A DNA stretch of 64,000 nt from Grammothele lineata (Eukaryota; Basidiomycota; Agaricomycetes; Polyporales; Polyporaceae), in the NCBI GenBank assembly GCA_002150815.3, contig NDFF03000388.1, forward strand, positions 364,221 through 428,220, given 5' to 3'. The notes under the pieces are model-generated. The model had not been told where the DNA came from and did no database searches. It worked only from the letters and a program-made list of their open reading frames with translations. Of this stretch, positions 34,490-46,563 are shown piece by piece. Positions within the stretch are counted from its first letter, which is position 1; each line of letters starts with the position of its first letter. The position numbers and the translations under genes were made by a program.

Positions 34490-36914
34490 ATGGCCAACTA
34501 CAACTACGATGAGTCTGGCAGCATGGCTGCCTACTTCGTCCTCACCTTCCTCTCCATCTTCCTCATCCCCTACACCCTTTCCTCCTTCTCCGTCTCCAGT
34601 ACGTGCACCAACGCATCTATTGAACACTCGTTTGCTAACCAAGCACCTTAGAACCTCCGCAACTCTCGGGTTGCCAATGCCAAGAGTGTGTCTCTCAGCA
34701 AGTACACATCCGAAAGCGGGAACGTGGCTCTTTGCTCTCGCCTAAGTTGCGGAGGAGGTGTGTGCTTCGCCGTTTATCCGTGTTGACTCCTGCCCATAAT
34801 TGGATTGTGTCAGAACTTTCATTATTCTCGTCGGCTGGTCGATCGCGGCATTCTGCGCGTACAGAATTGCCACTACTGAACAAGTCAACAAAATCTATGA
34901 TCCGTTCGAAATCCTCGGTATCAGCTCGGTGCGTTGAGTCACGTCGTCTCTCTGCCCTAATACCGCTGACATGTTTGTGGCTCAGAGTGCGACTACGAAG
35001 GATATCAAATCCCATTACAAGAAGCTCTCTCGTAAATTGTGCGTATACGAGGGATTCTCCTGCACATATGCCTGAAACCGACTGTTCGTTCATCAGTCAC
35101 CCGGACAAGGTGAAGCTGGGCGTGAACGAGACCATGGAGATGGTGGAAGCCAAGTTTGTGGAGCTTACCAAGGCTTACAAGGCGTGAGTGTGTTGTTCTG
35201 ACATCTCATCCCTACAAAGCTGACGTTTACCAGGCTGACGGATGAGACTATCCGCCAGAACTGGCTTTTATACAACAACCCTGACGGTCGTCAAGAGGTC
35301 TCCATGGGTATCGCATTGCCCAAATGGATTGTCGAAAGCAGTAACAACATCTGGGTGCTGGGCGTATATGGTCTCATCTTTGGCGGGGCGCTACCCGCGC
35401 TTGTGGTATGTCTACCATCGATGTACAGTTACACGGTCTTGTTAATGAATATTTTGCAGGGCCGTTGGTGGTTCGGTAACCGCGAGAAGACGAAGGATGG
35501 CGTGCATGCGCGCAGTGCAGCCGTTTTCTTCAAAAGTCTCACAGAGGAATCTGGCATGGACGACGTTACCAGCTCACTCAGCAAGTCTTTCCAGTGGGAG
35601 CTTGCGTCCAAGATTACAAAGGCTGACGCGGAACTTGCACACCTGGAGAAGCAGATCAAGGAGATATTGGGCGGTAAGTGGGACGATCTCATCAAGCTAG
35701 CAGAAGTCACGGGAGAATATGAGAATCGCCGGAAGGCATTCATCCTACTGTATGCCCACCTGCTCCGCCTGTCTGTTGCGAATGCGTCCTTGCGGAAAGG
35801 TAGGTGTTACTGGCTCGCCCGGGCCTTCAGCTTCGTCTTGAATAACCGCACTCTCTACCAGCGCAAGCCGATATCCTCCTCCAGACGCCTGTTCTTCTGA
35901 ATTCCATGCTCAACATTACGATGTCACGAAACTGGCTTTTGCCCACGATCTCCGCGATGCGTCTACACGCTTACCTTACTCAAGCTCTCTTGCCCGGCAA
36001 CAACGCGCTCAAAACTGCACAACTTCCCGGCGTATCTCCTGCCGATGCTCCAGGACTATCTTCGGAGTCAAAAGATTTTTCTGCTGCCGTGGCTTCTCTA
36101 TCGAAGTCCGACTCATCTGCACTCCCCGATGTTCAGAAGGCTCTCGAACGTCTTGGGCAGACTGACATCGTCGACGCCTCCTTCAAAGTCATCGGCGAAC
36201 GGTTTGTTACACCCAGTTCGTTCGTTCACCTCGTCGTCAAGCTGCGTGTGGCTCCCTTCGATAAGGAGGGACACATTGTTCAGCTTCCGAAGCAAGAGAA
36301 GGTCAATGAGAAACGTGACAGTGAATTCCTTTTGAGCAAGAAGGACATGGAGGACCTCTCTGCGGCCAGCACCGCGGGTGGGTACGCCCATGCGCCATAC
36401 TGGCCAGCGGTAAGCGTTTTCTTCCTTCAGCTTCTCGTTTTACCGTACTGATCTGTCGACTCAGAACCGCAAGCCATCGTGGTGGGTGGTGCTTGCTGAC
36501 GTCAAGTCGAATAAGGTTGTCGTACCACCCATGAAGATCACGGATGTGCCTGTTGCGGATGCCGCTCGTGCAGTCGACTACCGCGCGTACAAAATGCAGT
36601 TCCAGGCGCCTCAGAACGTCGGGCTCTTCACATGGAAGGTCTTCGTCGTCTCGGACACGTTCGTCGGCGACGAAGCCGTGCGAGACATCACACTGAAGAT
36701 TGACGATCCGTCGGTCCTTGCCGCAGACGACGCGGGTGATGTCGAGGATGACATTTCGGATCCGGAGGAGGATTCGCTAGCGGGCCAGATGGCACTTATG
36801 CGCGGGGGCTCGGTGAAGAAGCAGGCACAGGAGGAGAGTGACGACGAGAGTAGCACGGACGAGGAGGAGGACGGTAAAGGCGATAATAGCAGCAGCGATA
36901 GCGACAGCGATTAA
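34490..36914 (+). CDS. SEC63: Sec63, ER translocon J-protein
   Basis: Subunit of the Sec62/63 complex that recruits Kar2/BiP to the ER translocon. ATG 34490 gives MANYNYDESGSMAAYFVLTF and the first membrane span LSIFLIPYTLSSF. Further helices and a lumenal J domain follow: ILGISSSATTKDIKSHYKKLSRK-F-HPDK, where the Phe codon before HPD is split by an intron (GTGCGT at 35040 to CAG), leaving the HPD triad intact. ALTDETIRQNWLLYNNPDG and IVESSNNIWVLGVYGLIFG (membrane span) come next. The large Sec63 (Brl) domain follows (NITMSRNWLLPTISAMRL, APYWPANRKPSWWVVLAD by splicing). The tail is very acidic, ending DNSSSDSDSD before TAA at 36914. Full-length compared with yeast; about eight introns. Confidence 0.9.
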
Positions 36915-37362
36915 TCGAGCACGTTTTCCTGGCGAGCCTTGGAATTAAATTATTGTCTTCTCCGCTGGCTTTTGCTTGGAAACGCTGGTTGTATACTAAC
37001 AGGGGATGCGTTTGCGCATGAAGGTTAGTTAGTGTGATCTATGAGGATCAATTCGAAAGTCTACTCGACTGTACGCCCGGTAAACTGAAACTCAGTGTTC
37101 CTTCCGGCGTTCGTTGTCAACTGAGGTCAAAGATGGAGACGACGTACCCGTAACCGAGGGAGCGGCCGCATCGTTCTAATTGATAACTATACACAATGCT
37201 GAGGCACGCTGCACGTACTGTGCGCTGTGGATGTCGTTCGGATATCCTGAGACGAGCAAACGTTTGAAGGGAGGTAGAAGCTCCACGCAATGCATAAATA
37301 CTAGGGTCATATAGTAGCTGTAAGATACATCCTAACGTTCACGATAAATAAACCAGAGTAGT
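36915..37362. other. Intergenic, convergent 3' ends
   Basis: 448 bp between the SEC63 stop and the stop of the SH3 gene. AT-richer than the genes; expected UTRs only. Confidence 0.55.
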
Positions 37363-40300
37363 TCAGTGGACGTGGATGGCCTGCTGCAGAAGTTCGTCCA
37401 AAGTCTGCGCAACGACGAGCGGTCAGAGGTGCTGGACGCCAATGCGAGGATCCAAACATACCTGATCCATTTCTTCCAGCTGCTTGAAAGTACTCGCATA
37501 AATATTCCGAATCTCAGGGTGAAGTTTCTGCGGCTCGATCGGCCTCCCGAACAACATCTCCTCAACCGGATCCAGCGGTTCGTGCTCGGGTATCTTGTTG
37601 TTCAGTGAGGCCCGCATTTCGATGACCGCCATCATCTCATTCAGACCGAAATCGTTTTTAGGTAGTACCAGCTTTGGCTTCTCTTCCTTTGGTTGCGACG
37701 GTAAGCTGACACCAGCCCGCGGGGGAGACGACGGCGTGGCAGTCCGGTACTCTGACATAGCCGACGCGAACGAGGATTGTCGCTCGTGAGGGAGGGAATA
37801 GTTGCGAGTGCGGCTGCTCGCGGTCGGTGTAGCGGTGTGGGATCGAGTATACTCCGACTCTCCGGGGCTAGCAGTCCTGTAGCTAGACATCCGGGATGCG
37901 GGGGGAGAAGCGACGCGCTGAACACTGGTAGCAACCGAAGCCGATCTCGCCGTGTCTCGCGCAGTTGGCGTTACAGACCGTGAACTCGACAACTCTTGAA
38001 TGGTCTCGTTTGCCGTGTACGAGGAGTCCAAGCTCGAGCGTAAAGAGCCCTCAACGGGTCCGGATAGAGGCTGTGGCATGGGTGTGCGACCTGTCTCTTT
38101 CTCGTGCTTGATCTTGCTAAGCACCCGATCGAGCTTCGCACCCAGGCTATCCTTGTGGGCGAGTACACCATGCAAGAGGTCGTCACGGGACAAGTCTGGC
38201 TTGTTACTAGCCGGGCCAACTTCACCGCGCCATTCCTCCTCCACGATGTCGCTGATATCGTAGGTCTCGCCGTCAGGTTCGACGTACGAGTATCGCATCT
38301 TGTCATCAACTTCATAACGAGAGCTTCGCAGGATGGCATTTCCTGGTAGAAGGACATCCAATCCTCGGGAGGAATTTGCTTGCGTCGACAATATGGCCCG
38401 CTGGTTCGCGCGAGTAGCGGCTCGCTGAGCGGCGATGATCTCCTTCGCATTCCGCTTCGGAGACTCGGGATGCGCGGTGACATCAGACCCAGTGCTCGAG
38501 CTCGATATTGACTCGCGAAGTTGGTGCAAGGCAAGATCGTCAAGGGGCGCTGATGACCTGTGCCGTGAGGAGATGCGGTAGGCAATGGCACGACGAAGGA
38601 TGAAAACAGGATCATCCGGTCGGACATCGTCTACGGAGCCGAGGAGCATCTGAGCGGAATCCACAGAGCGACGTTTGCTGTCACTGAATCGGCGCTCGAA
38701 CGTTCGATACGCCGGTGGCCTAGGATACGCGTCAATCACTTTGCTGGAAGGGGCCAGCTCGCGCTCTGAAGGCGAAACATCAGTCGTCTTCGGTGGGAGG
38801 CAAGTCGTACAGTACTCACCTTTGCCGTTCATATCGACTGCCAAGCAATATCTGACACGGGAAGAGCTTCTTCTCTTTGTCTGCTTGTCTTCGACTTCGT
38901 CGCCGCCATCCACAACACCTTCAGGGATACCAAATCGGTCCAAACCCTGCTCGATGACTTCTGCAACTGTGATGTTCTTCGGGAAGACGAAGATCTTCTT
39001 GCGTTGCGTCTGCGAGATCCCCGGAGAGGGCACTTGACTGGTCTGGGGACGATGACGGAGCGTATTTTTGAACACGATGGCTTCTGTCTGCGGATCAAAG
39101 ACCATATCGTCCGGGAGGTCGTCGGGGTAGATGACGAGCTGCATGCCGAAGCGGAATGATGGCGAACTGAAGCGTTCGGGGGCGACGGAGCTACCGCCAG
39201 CCGTGGAAACGCTAAGGAATTGGCCGCGGCCGCGAATCTCCGTGTCGCCATCGACGCTCTCTGCGAGTAGCGTGTCGTCACCCTCTTCCCCAAAGCTTTC
39301 GTCGTCGCGGCCGCGACGATTGAGGTAGAACTTAACCTGCGAATCGTCTGTGAAGTCGTTCATTGAGAGTTTCTTGATGGCAGGGTGCATAGATAGGTTA
39401 CTGGCGACAGAACTGATGCTGCCCACGCTACTCCGCTTGACTTTTGGGATTTCCATCGCGGCTTCGACAAGCGACTCAAACACGCCCAGCGGCCTCTCTT
39501 CTCCTCTGAGAACAGCGGACGAGCCCTCAACCTGCTTGATGGTGAGATAGTAGTCCTTCTCGTCTTCACCCGCAGGCAGGCGGAAGCGTTGGATAGCTTG
39601 ACGAACGAGGTCGGACGCCGTAGTGGAAGAGTTGAGCAAAACCGTCTTGAATGTGGCTTCGGTCTGCAGATGGTCGCCAGCGAAGACACGGACGACGCTA
39701 AGATCGGGAAGGCCGACACCTTGACCGTCCATGTTTGTGGGTGAGAGAACCAGCGAACCAGGGCGGGGACGCGAACCGCCTGCAGACAGTCCTGAAGCGG
39801 AACTGACGGACGAATTGAACGACAAAGACCCTTGCAGGACGGCAGAGGCCGACTGAAGACCATACGAAGGCTGAGCCTCGGGTGGAGTGGCCGGTGAACG
39901 ATTGAGGTACTGCTGGTACAGAGCCTGCTGCTGCTGGTCGCGTTGACGCAATTGCGACGCATGCTGCGAGAGTTGTGCCTGAACAACGGGATCCTCCGAA
40001 GTGCGTCCCGATGCCACCGGCGATTCCCCCTGCTGAGGGGGAGTGGACGGTTGCACCTGAATGTTCCTCTTGGGATCGGTGGAATTCTTTTGCATCAGCA
40101 TGGCCTGCTGTTGCTGCTGGCGGGCGCTGGCCGTAGTCGGTGAGTTGGATTCCGGGGAAATGAGAGGGGAGGTACGCGAACGGCCAGACTCTTCAGACTC
40201 GCGAAGTGAGTCGAGGCTCGTAGCACTAGCGGTGTCCGACTTGTCTTTGGCCTTGTCCTTATCCTTCTTGCGGCCGAACAGCCCACCAAAGACGCCACCG

Positions 40301-41637
40301 CTCTTTTTCTTCTTGTCCTTCTCCTTGCCACTCTCATCATCCGTAGTGTCCTGCCCACGATCGCGCTCCTTACGCAGCTTACCACCACTAGACTTGCCTC
40401 CCGCCGGAGCATCACCAACGGAAACGGTAGAGGTGACTCGAGGACGTTGCTCACTGAGGGCACCGGCGACGTTTGCTTTCTTCCGGGCAGCCTCCTCGAG
40501 AGCTTCAATCTCTTCACGTGTACGCTTTCTCTCCTCTGATTGCTGATGCATGATAGCGCTTGGGAGGAGTGGCCCTCCCTGTGCTTGGCCGGCGTACTCA
40601 TCCGCACGTGCGACAGGAGGCGTCATAGATAGCTTGCGGGTCTCCGTGGCCTGAGCGGGGTCCATAGTGCGGCTGGGTGACATGGGCGCTGGAGGGGAAG
40701 TCTCATCCTGTACAACAACGAGCTTGTCACGATTGCTTTGAGTACGGAGAGGCTGTATGGCAGGCTGGTCTGGTCGACGGGAAGGATCGTCGACGGGGGG
40801 CGATGCGAGCTGCTGTTGTTGCGACTGTTGTTGCAAACGTTCGCGCTGAAGCTCCTCGGCAGCGCCATCCTCCCAACTCATACCGTCATCAGGTTCTATG
40901 GCTGGAGTCGGGGTCTGCTCGCCACGCATAGACCGGCGCTCTTCCCACTCTTCTGCGAGCTCGGGATCTTCGTCCTCGTAGTCTTCGTCATCCCATTCTA
41001 TGTCTTCGTCCTCCTCCTCCTCGTCATTCCATATGGCTGGGGCATATCTGCGGACGCCGAAGGCGTGGTTGAATGTGACACCTTTGCCTCGGGATTGGTG
41101 ACCCGGAGTGGGTGAAGGTGTATTGACCTGATTGGAACCGTTACGGGACGATATGAGGCGGTCGCGCGACTCTTGCAACTCAGCCTGAGTAGCTGAGGCA
41201 AGCTATGGATCGACATGAGTCGGGGAAAGAGGTGCTGGAAGGAATGAACTTACATCTACGTTACGATGCTTGTTGAGTCTTGCAAGACGCTCGAAGGGGG
41301 TCTCGATGTTCTCTGCGGGAATGTAGCCGACCTCCTGAGTCTTGAGGACGCGAACTAGCCACCAGTAGGAGTTACTGTCATCCATGAGAAAGAGAGAATC
41401 GCCCTTGACGACATTGGCTTGGCCCTCTACGGTGGCAGCGAAGCTGTGGAGGGCGTAGACGAGGTCAAAGTCGATAGACTCGTTTGGAATAGAGAGGGAG
41501 GAGGAGCCGTCGTCATCGTCCATATAGTCGAGATCCCTGTCCTCGCCGTCGGAATCATCCTCAAGGACAGAATGCTCCTCGTCGGAGGGGTAGGCATGGT
41601 CGACGTGCATTTGGTGCTGCATCATATCCTCAGCCAT
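37363..41637 (-). CDS. SH3-domain cell-polarity protein, Tea4/Bud14 type
   Basis: Large protein, about 1,390 residues. ATG 41637 gives MAEDMMQHQMHVDHAYPSDE and an acidic leader. An SH3 domain follows at residues about 57-115: FDLVYALHSFAATVEGQANV with ALYDY-type core, DDSNSYWWLVRV, and GYIPAENIETPFERLARLNKHRNVD. That extended end is the signature of the Tea4/Bud14 SH3 group, which brings PP1 to cell tips. After one intron a single long exon holds a very acidic patch, a Lys-rich GGVFGGLFGRKKDKDK patch, a Gln-rich stretch, and two ubiquitin-like/Ras-association-like segments (VRVFAGDHLQTEATFKTVLL; KKIFVFPKNITVAEVIEQGL). The last intron (GTATGT...GCGCAG) changes the end to TLDELLQQAIHVH, TGA at 37363. 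The assignment to Tea4/Bud14 is by SH3 similarity only. Confidence 0.75.
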
Positions 41638-42147
41638 TGACGGCGACGAGTCCAGAATGAGAATAAAGTATAGGGAGAAAAAAGAGAGAAAGCAGAGGGG
41701 GAGAGAACGAAGGAGGTGAAAGCAAAGGAGCGGAGATAGATGCCTGGGGTCGGCGACGGAGTGCAACAGGATAGACAGAGACGGAGAAGCTGCGTCAAGC
41801 GCCGTGTGCAAGGCGGTTCAGTACTATTAGTACTACTATAGCTAAGGTCAGTCTAGTCTAGGTAAACGGCCGTTCCGGTACCGGCAGTCTCTTAATACCA
41901 GTTGCTTCAAGTCCCCTGGATCATTCCAACGATTATGCACATCGGAGCCCTGGCGGCTAGGGAGCCCGCTCACGACGGTAAGACTCAGGGGACGCAGAGG
42001 CAATGCATCTTCTCGAGACAGAAGTGGACAGTCACGGTCGAATACAACAACAATCGGCCGTCCACGTCGCCGCATATAAATGGACAAGAAACGCTAACCC
42101 CCTTCACTAGACAGATACAAACAGTTCACCATGGATACACTCTAATA
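41638..42147. other. Intergenic region
   Basis: 510 bp upstream of the SH3 gene and downstream of the zinc-finger gene. A purine-rich stretch (41650-41790) on the plus strand is pyrimidine-rich in the sense of the SH3 gene, as expected for its promoter/5' UTR. Confidence 0.5.
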
Positions 42148-43525
42148 CTATGCGTACGGATCCTCTTCCCGCACCTCTGGGTTGTAGACATATGTATTCA
42201 GAGCCGCCATGACCAATGGGTTTGTCAACTGCTCCGCTTGCGATCTGTACCGTTCATACCGCCGGTCAGCGCCCTCTCCTCCACTATCATAACGTCCACG
42301 TACCCAAACTGCTTTTTGAGCAGCTCATCCAGCAGCGCGTCCTTGCGCTCCTTCCAGCACTTCTCTTCGTGCCGGAGAACCCGCAGCTCCTCGACCAGTG
42401 CCTCGTGCTGCTCCAGCACCCAGCGATGTTTGGCTTTCATCAGCAAATATCGCACCTGGTCCTGTGTCCGGCCCATGATCAGACCCGTTCCACTGTCTTG
42501 TTGTCGCGTGAGGTGCTCGGGAAGTGCGTCCTCGGGGTCCAACTCAATTTGTGAGGGATCTGGACTGTATTGCCGCACGGGGGTCTGTGTTATACGCGAC
42601 GAATGGTTTCCACCATCGACGGGAGACAGCCTAAAGTCGTCATCGTCTCCACCATGCGAGGACTCAACTTTGAACGTCGAATAGCCGTATGGATCGGGCG
42701 CATGAGAAGAGGTTTGATCTGGCTCCTCGCGCTTCCGTTTGCGATTTCCACCTCGGCCAGGCAACGGGGGAGAGATGTTGTGCTGAATGCGCATATGTTT
42801 CGCGAGTGCATCCGACCGAGTGAACGACTTATCGCACTCTGCCGTGTGCGTGAACGCTTCGATCATGCTCCACTAAGTCCTAGCAACTCACCTGGACGAG
42901 GACAAGTGAAAGGCTTTTCTCCCGTGTGAGAGCGAATGTGTGATATGAGAGCAAACCGGGACGTCTGTGCGATGCCTCGACGGACACAGCCTGCCCACTC
43001 GCAGGTGTAATTCGACTTATGAACTCCGATATGGTCTGGCCAGACAAGGAGGTCAGCGCACATCTTTCACTAGACGACATCCATTCAGGAGAAGACGGCT
43101 GTTCCCCACCATGACCATCCTTGGAGTCGGAATGAAAATACAGAGTCAGAGACAGGTACGATGCAATGTCTCTAGTAGGAACCGTACTTCAAATAGGCTA
43201 GATGATGCCTGAGTGGCAAGGACCCTTGTAAAGACTTGACACTGTGGCACGGCCACTCACCGTTGTGAATATGGTCAATGAGAGTTGGGAGATGGCTGAA
43301 AACCTTGCCGCAATCTTCCCACTGGCATGTCATAGTATCGGCTTGCTTGTCCTCACCAAACACATTCGTCTCCGTCGCCGTAGGGGATCCTGGCCTTGAT
43401 CCTGACCCCGCAATCTCTCCCCCACCTTCACCGAATGAGCCGACATCATCGTCGGAGGAGTCGGTAAATTCGGTGCTTGAACGGAGACTGGGTGATGGGG
43501 ACGGGTTGTAAGTGCTTCGTGCCAT
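42148..43525 (-). CDS. C2H2 zinc-finger transcription factor with C-terminal coiled coil
   Basis: Predicted DNA-binding regulator. ATG 43525 starts MARSTYNPSPSPSLRSS. Zinc fingers in order: CQWEDCGKVFSHLPTLIDHIHN, then CEWAGCVRRGIAQTSRFALISHIRSH, linker TGEKPF, and CPRP-ECDKSFTRSDALAKHMRIQH, where an intron (near 42847-42893) splits the third finger between its two Cys. A basic NRKRKREEP patch is a likely nuclear signal. The C-terminus has a Glu/Lys-rich coiled coil (VRYLLMKAKHRWVLEQHEALVEELRVL). The unspliced frame stops at 42225, but a 59-nt intron with GTACGT donor, CTGAC branch site and TACAG acceptor gives the conserved-looking ending NPLVMAALNTYVYNPEVREE and TAG at 42148. Target genes unknown. 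Confidence 0.77.
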
Positions 43526-43767
43526 CTTTGTCGCGGTCGGAGGTCTGTGAAGAGGAGGACGCAGCTGGGTGCAAGCTGGGTGCCATGGCGCGCTCGTCGT
43601 CCCGTGGACGACCGGTTTATGAGTCACGTGCGGATTCCATTGACGCGCCCGTTGGGAATCGCTCGGTGCGCCTCAAAACACTTGTTACACTTGTTACCGA
43701 AGGACGAACACGACTCCCCCTACTTTCTTGCCTGATACCACTATTGCCAACCCCGCGGCTGCTACGC
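43526..43767. promoter_or_regulatory. Shared upstream region of zinc-finger factor and TAF11
   Basis: 242 bp between divergent start codons; holds a TCACGTG-containing stretch near 43624. A plus-strand frame that runs through it into TAF11 is treated as untranslated because the TAF11 ATG at 43768 gives the natural N-terminus. Confidence 0.4.
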
Positions 43768-44816
43768 ATGACATCCCCATTCACCGCCTATCCTGCACCT
43801 GAGCGAACCTTCGTCTCGTCCAACCCTCCCGCTACTCCTACACCTGCCCGTGGTGGGGCTGTGTCAGCACGGGGAACTGGCGCAAAACGTGGTCGCAAGC
43901 CTAAGAATTCCAACGCCAATGCAAGTGCGGATACCCTTCGTACGCCTTCCACCTCCCAAGCAACTCAGCCCAGTGGTCTTCAATGGGCCGATCCTCTTGG
44001 AACCACGCCATCTCACTCGTCCCAGACGAACACTGCTAGGACCAGCTCTACCCCGGCTCCTGGACAGGAGGCATCGGCGGCGCTCGCTGCACAGGGCCTG
44101 AGCCTACCCGGAACGCAAGTAGCTGTGCCGGTGCCCACGCCAGGTGAGACTGGAACTCCAGGACCTGCGGGAGGCCGCACAGGAACTTCCCAAGCAGCCA
44201 ATGGAACATCTGGGACGGCAGAAGACGATGGCGACGGCGAGGACGAAGTGCTTCCCGCAATGGCGGACGACGATTACTCCGCTCAATTGTCGTGGCAGGC
44301 GCAGTCGAAGGACAATCTGAAGTGCGTTGTCTCGCCTATCGCGGTGGCATAGCATCGGAAACTCATTGTGTACGACGGTGCTCAGAGTCCTTATGGATAA
44401 TTTCAGTTCTGCTCAGTATGATCGATTTGAGGCGTATCGCCGTCATGCGCTGCCTAAACAGGCTGTACGTAAGGTATGTTATGACACACTATGTTCTGTT
44501 ATTTGTGTTAAACATGTGTAGGTTATACAACAAGCGACGGGACAGCAGGTCTCGCAGCCAGTTGCCCAGATTGTAGCCGGTTTTTCCAAAGTTTTTGTGG
44601 GCGAAATCATAGAGAAGGGTATGGTATCTGTTAAGTGCAACAGTCCTGTCCATCTGACCCTCAGTTCTGGCAGCTCGTCAAGTGCAAGCCCGCCGAGGCG
44701 AGACAGGCCCCCTCTCCCCGGACCATCTGCGTGAAGCATACCGCACGTACCAAGAAGAGACTGGCCGTGTAGGTTCTGCACGCCCATTGAAATCGAAGCG
44801 ACTATTTGTACGCTGA
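43768..44816 (+). CDS. TAF11: TFIID subunit 11 (TAF11, TAFII28)
   Basis: Histone-fold subunit of the general factor TFIID; pairs with TAF13. From ATG 43768 (MTSPFTAYPAPERTF) a long Pro/Thr/Gly-rich disordered region ends in an acidic patch. After an intron comes the TAFII28 histone fold: MDNFSSAQYDRFEAYRRHALPKQ, KVIQQATGQQVSQPVAQIVAG, FSKVFVGEIIEK. The last intron (GTATGG...GGCAG, about 44620-44669) joins EIIEK to ARQVQARRGETGPLSPDHLREAYRTY, which matches the family's final helix (PLxPxHxREAxR). TGA at 44814-44816. Three introns. About 330 residues, longer than yeast at the N-terminus. Confidence 0.88.
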
Positions 44817-45861
44817 GTGTGATGATCACTGGGCCATCACCATGAGCCTCATGCACACTGTCTCCCATGTGCGTTCCTGATCTCTGGTTCCTGTTCTGCC
44901 CATAGTGATTTGCTTCCTGTTTCATTTGTATTCCATCCATGTTCATCTGAATTTCCATATCTTGCTTGCTTCACATTTATGTTCTTCTGCCTCACATTTC
45001 ATTCTTCCATGTACACTACTTGTCTCTTGTGACTGAGGATCAAACTAACTTGTATCTTCTCTGCCTGCAGTTGTTGTATCCCTATTGTCTGACCTTCTAG
45101 GAAATTTAAACTTGTCCTCACTGTTAATGAGGGTGGACATCAGACTGAATGGCTGAGCACCCTGCATGAATGAGATAGGTGGTTATTTGACATCTGATGT
45201 GTCAAACATGTGTCTGGAGAATGTTCAAACAATTAGGAGGTTTGTCTTAGGTAGTGCTGTGCAGGCTTGGGCTCCAAGCCTGGAAGCCTGGGTACCAAGC
45301 CCCAAAAAGCCTGGCCTGGCCTAAGCCCATTTGTGGGCTTTAGATGGATAAAGGCTTGGGCTCTGCTTTTAAAAGCCCAAGCCAAGCCCCTAAGCCTGAG
45401 CTTTAAGCAACTGTTTGAGGGTTAGAGATCAATGGCTGGCATTGACTGTACAGTACCAATGGATGCTCAAATAAGAGTCCACATGTGCTATCACATATGA
45501 ACTTAGACTTTAAGGTTTAAGGCAGGGGTGCATCAGAAAAGGCCCATTTATCTTTCAGTGTCTTTGAGCTGTCTCCTCTGAGTAGTGTCAAATGCTTGTC
45601 AAGACTGCCCTTGGGATGCTCTTAGTGGAGGGCATACACCTTTAAACTTCATCTTGCACTTTTTTTTAGTCACAGGACACTAAGCTCATTCGTCTAGAAA
45701 CGCTAAGTTGTCATCCTCTGAATTAGTCCAAATGTCTGATTTTTTAGATGCTTGAGGCAATACTTCAGTACTGAGGATGGATCTGTATTGGATGCATACC
45801 AATTGTAAGTATGCACCCTCTTAATGCACTTTGAATGATGCATCCATCATTTGATAGATCA
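44817..45861. other. Gene-free AT-richer region after TAF11
   Basis: Start of a roughly 6.9-kb stretch with no intact gene. Base composition falls towards AT compared with the preceding genes. It contains the AAGCC-rich tract listed separately. The minus-strand frame 44479-44958 is a shadow over the TAF11 3' end. Confidence 0.6.
45262..45412. repeat. AAGCC/GGCTT-rich degenerate repeat tract
   Basis: About 150 bp in which CCAAGCC, AAGCCTGG and their complements GGCTTGGG recur about fifteen times in both orientations (for example GGCTTGGGCTCCAAGCC). The tract can fold on itself. It is not a simple tandem repeat, since the unit alternates strand. Confidence 0.65.
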
Positions 45862-45877
45862 TTAAAAGGCTCTAACG

Positions 45878-46137
45878 ATGCAAATTTGAACCTGCGACGT
45901 CTAAAAATGAGACCAGGAGGTAATCCAACTGAGCTACAAGGGTGTTGGAAGGGTTGGAAGTGGTGGGGATGACATTAGCCCTATATACATGATTTTAAAC
46001 ATATTTTAATTGTTCTTGAACATATTCAAATGCAAAAGGGTGCGTTAGAAAGGTGTTTAATAGGGCTTTCAAACAAGCCCACACGTGCTGGGATTGAACC
46101 AGCAGTCATGAATGGGTGCCATGTGCTCTTCCTGCCT
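45878..46137 (-). repeat. Inverted repeat arm 1 (tRNA-like boxes on minus strand)
   Basis: Nearly exact reverse complement of 46288-46549; only about two differences were found by eye (CACGTG against CACATG, and CTCTT against CTCCT). Read on the minus strand, the arm begins near a T-arm-like GCTGG-TTCAATC-CCAGC and ends with TAGCTCAGTTGG (A-box-like) and GGTTCAAATT (B-box-like). Confidence 0.85.
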
Positions 46138-46287
46138 TTAATAGAGACACAACTATACTTGGGTCAAATCTGCTTCAATTAGTTAAAAATTGGGAATGCA
46201 GCTAGTAATAGTGTGTTATTATAAATCTGGATACTTACATTGAAATGTTCATGAGTTATTAGCCTCAAAATGCCTTCCTGCCTCCTA

Positions 46288-46549
46288 AGGCAGGAGGAGC
46301 ACATGGCACCCATTCATGACTGCTGGTTCAATCCCAGCACATGTGGGCTTGTTTGAAAGCCCTATTAAACACCTTTCTAACGCACCCTTTTGCATTTGAA
46401 TATGTTCAAGAACAATTAAAATATGTTTAAAATCATGTATATAGGGCTAATGTCATCCCCACCACTTCCAACCCTTCCAACACCCTTGTAGCTCAGTTGG
46501 ATTACCTCCTGGTCTCATTTTTAGACGTCGCAGGTTCAAATTTGCATCA
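46288..46549 (+). repeat. Inverted repeat arm 2 (tRNA-like boxes on plus strand)
   Basis: Partner of 45878-46137, separated by a 150-bp centre. It contains a perfect 5-bp T-arm with 7-nt loop (GCTGG TTCAATC CCAGC, about 46323-46339), and at its far end TAGCTCAGTTGG and GGTTCAAATT about 45 nt apart. The second set lacks a stable T stem and acceptor stem. Weaker inverted similarity continues outside the arms (AAAAGG...CCTTTT, about 45862 and 46563). It could be two tRNA-derived SINE copies head to head or a foldback element. Confidence 0.85.
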
Positions 46550-46563
46550 TTGGGCCCTTTTAT

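Noticed and set aside
42225..42290. Unspliced end (GGMNGTDRKRSS) of the zinc-finger protein
   Set aside because: A canonical 59-nt intron with branch site gives a longer and more natural C-terminus ending at 42148.
46300..46550. Functional tRNA genes in the inverted repeat arms
   Set aside because: A and B boxes are present but the acceptor stem, anticodon loop (no T33) and one T stem fail; treated as tRNA-derived repeat.
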